From Rhodospirillales bacterium (GTDB taxonomy: Bacteria; Pseudomonadota; Alphaproteobacteria; Rhodospirillales; JADHTD01), in assembly GCA_016776525.1 (NCBI GenBank), contig JADHTD010000097.1, positions 1 through 8,943 of the forward strand: 8,943 nt of DNA. Reading direction: 5' to 3'. The position numbers and the translations under genes are program-made. The notes under the pieces are model-generated. The model was not told the DNA's origin. It did no database searches and worked only from the letters and a program-made list of their open reading frames with translations. Below, piece by piece: positions 6,415-8,943 of this stretch (within the stretch, counting starts at the first letter, position 1; every line of letters starts with the position of its first letter).

Positions 6415-6840
6415 ATGAGCGACCAAGCGGATATTTTCGAGCCCGGCTCCATCGACCCGGCGGAGGTCGTCGAGGCCATTAAATTCAACGCCGATGGCCT
6501 GGTTCCCGCCATCGCCCAGCAACATGATACGGGTGAGGTTCTGATGATGGCCTGGATGAATGCCGACGCTGTTGCCGAAACCTTGAAGACGGGGCGGGTC
6601 TGCTATTGGTCGCGCTCCAGGGGCAAACTCTGGCGCAAAGGGGAAAGCTCCGGCCAGGAACAGCACCTGAAGGATTTCCGCTGGGATTGCGACGCCGACA
6701 CCATCCTCGCCCTGGTTGACCAGAAAGGCGTGGCCTGCCACACCGGGCGGCGCAACTGCTTCTTCTATGCGGTCAGGGACGGTAAAACGGCTGAAATCGC
6801 TGCAGTAGAGATCGATCCGGACGAGCTTTACGGTAAATAA
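6415..6840 (+). CDS. hisI: Phosphoribosyl-AMP cyclohydrolase
   Basis: A 141-residue cytoplasmic enzyme of histidine synthesis that opens the purine ring of phosphoribosyl-AMP. The core is complete: FNADGLVPAIAQQHDTGEVLMMAWMN, VCYWSRSRGKLWRKGESSG, then the metal region DCDAD (91-95). The three zinc cysteines are Cys92, Cys108 and Cys115, with the family spacing C-x15-C-x6-C. It has no HisE (pyrophosphohydrolase) domain, unlike the enteric HisIE fusion, and the length fits stand-alone HisI. It is not next to other his genes; instead it is divergent from zur across a region with a Zur box. Whether it is the sole hisI of the genome or a zinc-responsive extra copy cannot be told from this window. 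Confidence 0.94.
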   Translation: MSDQADIFEPGSIDPAEVVEAIKFNADGLVPAIAQQHDTGEVLMMAWMNADAVAETLKTGRVCYWSRSRGKLWRKGESSGQEQHLKDFRWDCDADTILALVDQKGVACHTGRRNCFFYAVRDGKTAEIAAVEIDPDELYGK

Positions 6841-6864
6841 AAACCGGACATATGCCGTCCGGTT
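6834..6864 (-). terminator. Intrinsic terminator for the pilZ gene at 6924-7292
   Basis: AACCGGAC (6842-6849) and GTCCGGTT (6857-6864) form a perfect 8-bp stem with a 7-nt loop. Read on the minus strand the stem runs into TTTATTTA, giving a T-rich tract together with the TT of the stem. On the plus strand no T-run follows, though the stem comes just after the hisI stop and may also define that 3' end. The T-tract overlaps the last bases of hisI. Confidence 0.7.
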
Positions 6865-6923
6865 GTCGCCTTACCACTAAGATAACTGCTGTTTAAGGTG
6901 TTGGGCCGAATAGATATTTTGCC

Positions 6924-7292
6924 TCAACAATGAGAAGCAACGATGTCCTTGCTGAGCCGGTCCACCCAACAGTCCATCATCACCTGAAAAGCCTCGAAAG
7001 CCCGCTCATCCAGGTCCAGGAAGTTCACCGCCAATTGCTTTTGGGAGGCGTCGCTCCAGGCAACGCGGGCCAGGACTTCAACCTGTTCCAGGGCGCCACC
7101 CGCCTGGCCCATTCCCTGGACGCTCAGCAGGGCCCCCGGCGTTAGGTTGCCGTCGTATTCTTCGACCATGAAGCCGCCCAGGCTCCAGTTCACGGAATCA
7201 TAGGTTTCCCCATCGACCGAGATCGACATCGGCAGGTCTTCAACCCGCAGATGCCGGCGGCGTTCGTTAAGAACATAGCGCCTGGATTCCAT
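6924..7292 (-). CDS. PilZ domain protein (putative c-di-GMP receptor), copy 1
   Basis: A 122-residue single-domain PilZ protein. The two c-di-GMP binding motifs are present: RxxxR as Arg12-RHL-Arg16 and (D/N)xSxxG as Asn35-W-S-L-G-Gly40, followed by FMVEEYDG. PilZ proteins bind c-di-GMP and act on motility, exopolysaccharide or transcription, but the partner here is unknown. I chose the ATG at 7292, with purine-rich GAAGGG 4 nt before it, over an in-frame TTG at 7325 that adds LRKQGLKVKGK. The residues around the second motif (WSLGGFMVE-Y-G-L) match the neighbouring PilZ gene at 7469-7819, so the two are paralogs. The terminator at 6834-6864 follows it. Confidence 0.8.
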   Translation of the reverse strand: MESRRYVLNERRRHLRVEDLPMSISVDGETYDSVNWSLGGFMVEEYDGNLTPGALLSVQGMGQAGGALEQVEVLARVAWSDASQKQLAVNFLDLDERAFEAFQVMMDCWVDRLSKDIVASHC

Positions 7293-7310
7293 TTTGCCCT
7301 TCACCTTCAA

Positions 7311-7332
7311 GCCCTGTTTTCGCAAGCAGGGC
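7311..7332 (-). repeat. Hairpin in the leader of the first pilZ gene
   Basis: GCCCTG (7311-7316) and CAGGGC (7327-7332) form a 6-bp stem with a 10-nt loop, ending 18 nt before the ATG at 7292. It could influence access to the start or simply be part of the upstream leader. Confidence 0.35.
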
Positions 7333-7468
7333 CTTACCCAGCGGTCATTAAGCGATGAATCCTAACCGCGCCGTATGACGACAGCATGACGGAAACTGAT
7401 TTTGTCCGGAATTTTCAAAATTGGAAAAATAAGGGAAAGGTGGCTCTTAGGCCCCGTTTATGGGCTTT

Positions 7469-7819
7469 TTACGACTTCGGACGGCGTATTTTCCCCATGG
7501 TCAGCCCTTCCAGGATGTCATAGGTGCGCGACGACAGGCCGTTGTAGGCGATGGCCAGCTTTTTTTTCTTCTTATCGACCCGGACAACATGGGCCGGGGC
7601 ACCGAGCCGCACCAGATCGCCCTGTTCGAGGCCGATCGATTCGACGCGGACCTCCCATCCACCCTCCAGTTTTCCTTCATACCCTTCGACCATGAAGCCG
7701 CCCAGGCTCCAGTCGATGGTTTTATAGATTTTGCCTTCGATCTCGACGCGCAGGGCCAGTTCCAGGCGCCGGTCCTTGCGCTGGTGTCCGTGGGTAAATC
7801 CTGCGATCCTGATGCTCAT
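7469..7819 (-). CDS. PilZ domain protein (putative c-di-GMP receptor), copy 2
   Basis: A 116-residue single-domain PilZ protein. RxxxR is Arg14-KDR-Arg18 and DxSxxG is Asp36-W-S-L-G-Gly41, so both ligand motifs are intact. The stretch DWSLGGFMVEGYEGKLEGG closely resembles NWSLGGFMVEEYDGNLTPG in the adjacent copy, pointing to a local duplication, although the rest has diverged. Residues 83-87 are five lysines in a row, encoded by an A-rich run. The ATG at 7819 has GGAAG 9 nt upstream. It lies 176 bp upstream of the other PilZ gene on the same strand; a single transcript is possible but not shown. Molecular partner unknown. Confidence 0.8.
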   Translation of the reverse strand: MSIRIAGFTHGHQRKDRRLELALRVEIEGKIYKTIDWSLGGFMVEGYEGKLEGGWEVRVESIGLEQGDLVRLGAPAHVVRVDKKKKKLAIAYNGLSSRTYDILEGLTMGKIRRPKS

Positions 7820-8032
7820 CGATCATTTCTTCCGACACTACCAAGGCACGATTATGACGTCGCGGCGGTTAATGTTTGGTTAGAAGCCGCCCGCAGTAAA
7901 CCAGGCCCGATAGATTTGATTTAAGGCCTTTCCGGAAAGCAGGCAAGCCCCGGTCTCGCTTGGCCGGGCCGGATCAGCCTTTACCGGCGCCTCCCCGGAT
8001 TGCCGTGCGGCAAACGGCCTTTTCCTTGCCTA

Positions 8033-8062
8033 TTGATATATCACTGGGATTTCTGGTATGTT
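8033..8062 (+). promoter_or_regulatory. Predicted umuD promoter
   Basis: TTGATA (8033-8038, five of six bases of TTGACA) is followed after 18 bp by TATGTT (8057-8062). Its -10 overlaps the SOS box, and the expected transcription start would be about 8068-8070, at the umuD ATG. Read by eye, not measured. Confidence 0.5.
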
Positions 8063-8074
8063 CTATTTATGTTC
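8060..8074 (+). promoter_or_regulatory. LexA SOS box, alphaproteobacterial type
   Basis: GTTC-tattt​at-GTTC fits the direct-repeat SOS operator GTTC-N7-GTTC known from alphaproteobacteria exactly. It covers the predicted -10 region and the start codon of umuD, so LexA would block transcription of umuD (and probably umuC) until DNA damage. Confidence 0.85.
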
Positions 8075-8524
8075 TTTTCTGGAAGCGCCTCTGTCCGCAG
8101 CCTCCGGGCCACCGCCCTGTCGGCGGTGCGCCGGCCGCTGCGCGTCTTCGCCTCGCCGGTTGCGGCCGGTTTCCCGTCGCCCGCCGATGATTTCGTGGAA
8201 GGCCGCCTCGACCTCAACGAACACCTGATTCCGCACCCGGCGGCCACCTTCATCGTCCGTGTCGCCGGTGAATCGATGATCAACGCCGGTATCCATCCGG
8301 GGGATATGCTGATCGTCGACCGCAGCATCGAAGCCAAAACCGGCGACATCGTCATCGCCGTGCTCGACGGGGAGTTGACCGTCAAGCGACTCTGCCGGTC
8401 GGGCGGCGGCTGGCGGCTGGCTGCCGAAAACCCGGATTTTCCCGACCTGCCCATCGACGGCGACCGGGACTGCGTCATCTGGGGGGTGGTGACCGGCGCC
8501 GTCCGCCGTTTCGAGCGCCGCTAG
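8069..8524 (+). CDS. umuD: UmuD, SOS-cleavable subunit of DNA polymerase V
   Basis: A 151-residue S24-family (LexA/UmuD) self-cleaving protein. RecA-stimulated cleavage yields UmuD', which joins UmuC in translesion polymerase V. The catalytic Ser69 is in GESM and Lys106 in LTVKR; their spacing (37) and the distance from the scissile bond to Ser69 (35) equal those in E. coli UmuD. Cleavage is predicted at Ala33-Gly34 in AAGFPSPADD, an Ala-Gly bond as in LexA rather than the Cys-Gly of E. coli UmuD. No helix-turn-helix domain is present, so it is not LexA. The start is uncertain: ATG 8069 lies in the SOS box without a Shine-Dalgarno; a GTG at 8126 would give 132 residues, and a TTG at 8000 lies upstream of the predicted promoter. 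Confidence 0.88.
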   Translation: MFFSGSASVRSLRATALSAVRRPLRVFASPVAAGFPSPADDFVEGRLDLNEHLIPHPAATFIVRVAGESMINAGIHPGDMLIVDRSIEAKTGDIVIAVLDGELTVKRLCRSGGGWRLAAENPDFPDLPIDGDRDCVIWGVVTGAVRRFERR

Positions 8525-8530
8525 AAACCG

Positions 8531-8561
8531 GGTGTGGTTGGGTTGGGGTCGAGTCAGGAAT
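8531..8561 (+). repeat. 31-bp direct repeat, copy 1
   Basis: Begins GGTGTGGTTGGG and ends GAGTCAGGAAT. It matches copy 2 (8640-8670) in 30 of 31 bases, the only difference being T at 8535 versus C at 8644. It starts 7 bp after the umuD stop. The G-runs GGG, GG, GGG, GGGG (8530-8548) could form a two-layer G-quadruplex. Confidence 0.85.
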
Positions 8562-8639
8562 TGTTTTGTTATTGTCCTCAAGCGCCGGACAGGCTGCGCT
8601 CCCACTTGGTTGCTAGTCACTCCGCTCCGCTTCGTTCCA

Positions 8640-8670
8640 GGTGCGGTTGGGTTGGGGTCGAGTCAGGAAT
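8640..8670 (+). repeat. 31-bp direct repeat, copy 2, carrying the umuC ribosome binding site
   Basis: The second copy lies 109 bp from the first and ends 10 bp before the umuC ATG. Its AGGA (8665-8668), 11 nt from that ATG, is the best Shine-Dalgarno for umuC. The 78 bp between copies hold no gene; they contain minor inverted repeats such as GTCC/GGAC and a CCGCTCCGCTTCG run. Confidence 0.85.
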
Positions 8671-8679
8671 AGATATAAA

Positions 8680-8943
8680 ATGACCCCCCTTTTTGCCCTG
8701 CTCGACTGCAACAATTTCTATGCCTCCTGCGAACGGGTCTTCGATCCGTCGCTGGAGGGCAGGCCGGTGGTGGTGCTGTCCAACAACGACGGCTGCGTTA
8801 TTGCGCGCTCCAATGAGGCCAAGGCATTAGGCATTCCCATGGGGGCCGCCCTGTTCGAGGTGCGTCCCCTGCTCCAACGGCATGATATCCGGGTTTTTTC
8901 GTCGAACTATGCCCTTTATGGCGACATGTCGGGCCGGGTCATG
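8680..8943 (+). CDS. umuC: UmuC, catalytic subunit of DNA polymerase V (5' part)
   Basis: The first 88 codons of a Y-family translesion DNA polymerase, cut off by the window end. MTPLFALLDCNNFYASCERVF holds the first catalytic aspartate (Asp9) and the steric-gate tyrosine Tyr14, equivalent to Tyr11 of E. coli UmuC. VVVLSNNDGCVIARSNEAKALGIPMG and FSSNYALYGDMSGRVM are UmuC signatures that set it apart from DinB. The second catalytic acidic pair lies beyond the window. The ATG at 8680 uses AGGA at 8665-8668. It is separated from umuD by 155 bp, whereas the two genes usually touch or overlap; co-transcription from the SOS-controlled umuD promoter is inferred. Confidence 0.93.
   Translation, partial: MTPLFALLDCNNFYASCERVFDPSLEGRPVVVLSNNDGCVIARSNEAKALGIPMGAALFEVRPLLQRHDIRVFSSNYALYGDMSGRVM

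Noticed and set aside
7410..7422. AATTTTCAAAATT palindrome between the pilZ genes
   Set aside because: AT-rich 6+1+6 palindrome with no T-run and no known motif; easily chance.
7451..7470. GCCC-CGTTTAT-GGGC followed by TTTTT, a plus-strand terminator look-alike
   Set aside because: Only a 4-bp stem and no plus-strand gene ends upstream; it overlaps the end of a minus-strand pilZ gene. A minus-strand alternative (GGGGC/GCC-a-CC, 7437-7455) is equally weak.
7820..8032. Operators or a small gene between pilZ copy 2 and umuD
   Set aside because: A 12-bp palindrome CTTTCCGGAAAG (7928-7939) and a CAAGC/GCTTG pair (7943-7961) were seen, but they match no known site and no credible gene is present.
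8000..8068. Upstream TTG start for umuD
   Set aside because: It would lie before the predicted promoter and SOS box and adds residues unlike any UmuD N-terminus.
8531..8670. CRISPR-like array
   Set aside because: Only two repeat units, a single 78-bp spacer, repeat not palindromic, no cas genes; a duplication or interspersed repeat is more likely.

Overview
The window looks like chromosomal DNA of a free-living alphaproteobacterium, perhaps of the Rhodospirillales. Base composition is GC-rich except for one AT-rich promoter island around 6121-6270. The lineage call rests on three things. There is an SOS operator of the alphaproteobacterial direct-repeat type (GTTC-N7-GTTC). The cysteine synthase resembles the roughly 330-residue rhizobial/rhodospirillar form. 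The zur-znuC-znuB layout has a Zur palindrome upstream. The genus is not resolved.

Layout: (1) 93-719, a Nudix ADP-ribose pyrophosphatase. (2) 842-3910, a compact plus-strand sulfur-amino-acid cluster, cysK, sseA and metC, with gaps of 29 and 7 nt. It covers cysteine synthesis, mercaptopyruvate sulfur transfer and cystathionine cleavage. (3) 3959-6093, a minus-strand zinc-uptake operon, zur, znuC and znuB, converging on metC. Its promoter overlaps a perfect 17-bp Zur palindrome at 6151-6167. (4) 6415-6840, hisI, placed divergently from zur where znuA often sits in other proteobacteria. No znuA is visible in the window. (5) 6924-7819, two minus-strand single-domain PilZ (c-di-GMP receptor-like) paralogs. 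A hairpin with a T-tract oriented for the minus strand lies just after hisI. (6) 8069-8943, an SOS-controlled umuD and the 5' end of umuC (DNA polymerase V). They are separated by an unusual 155-bp spacer carrying two near-identical 31-bp G-rich direct repeats.

Most coding genes are ordinary housekeeping or stress genes of known families. The parts deserving a second look are in the non-coding DNA: the zur/hisI divergent region (Zur box, a second degenerate site, an intervening hairpin), the umuD start region (SOS box lying on the start codon, possible leaderless transcript), and the repeat-bearing spacer that splits umuD from umuC. I see no CRISPR array, tRNA, rRNA, transposase or clear novel multi-gene system.
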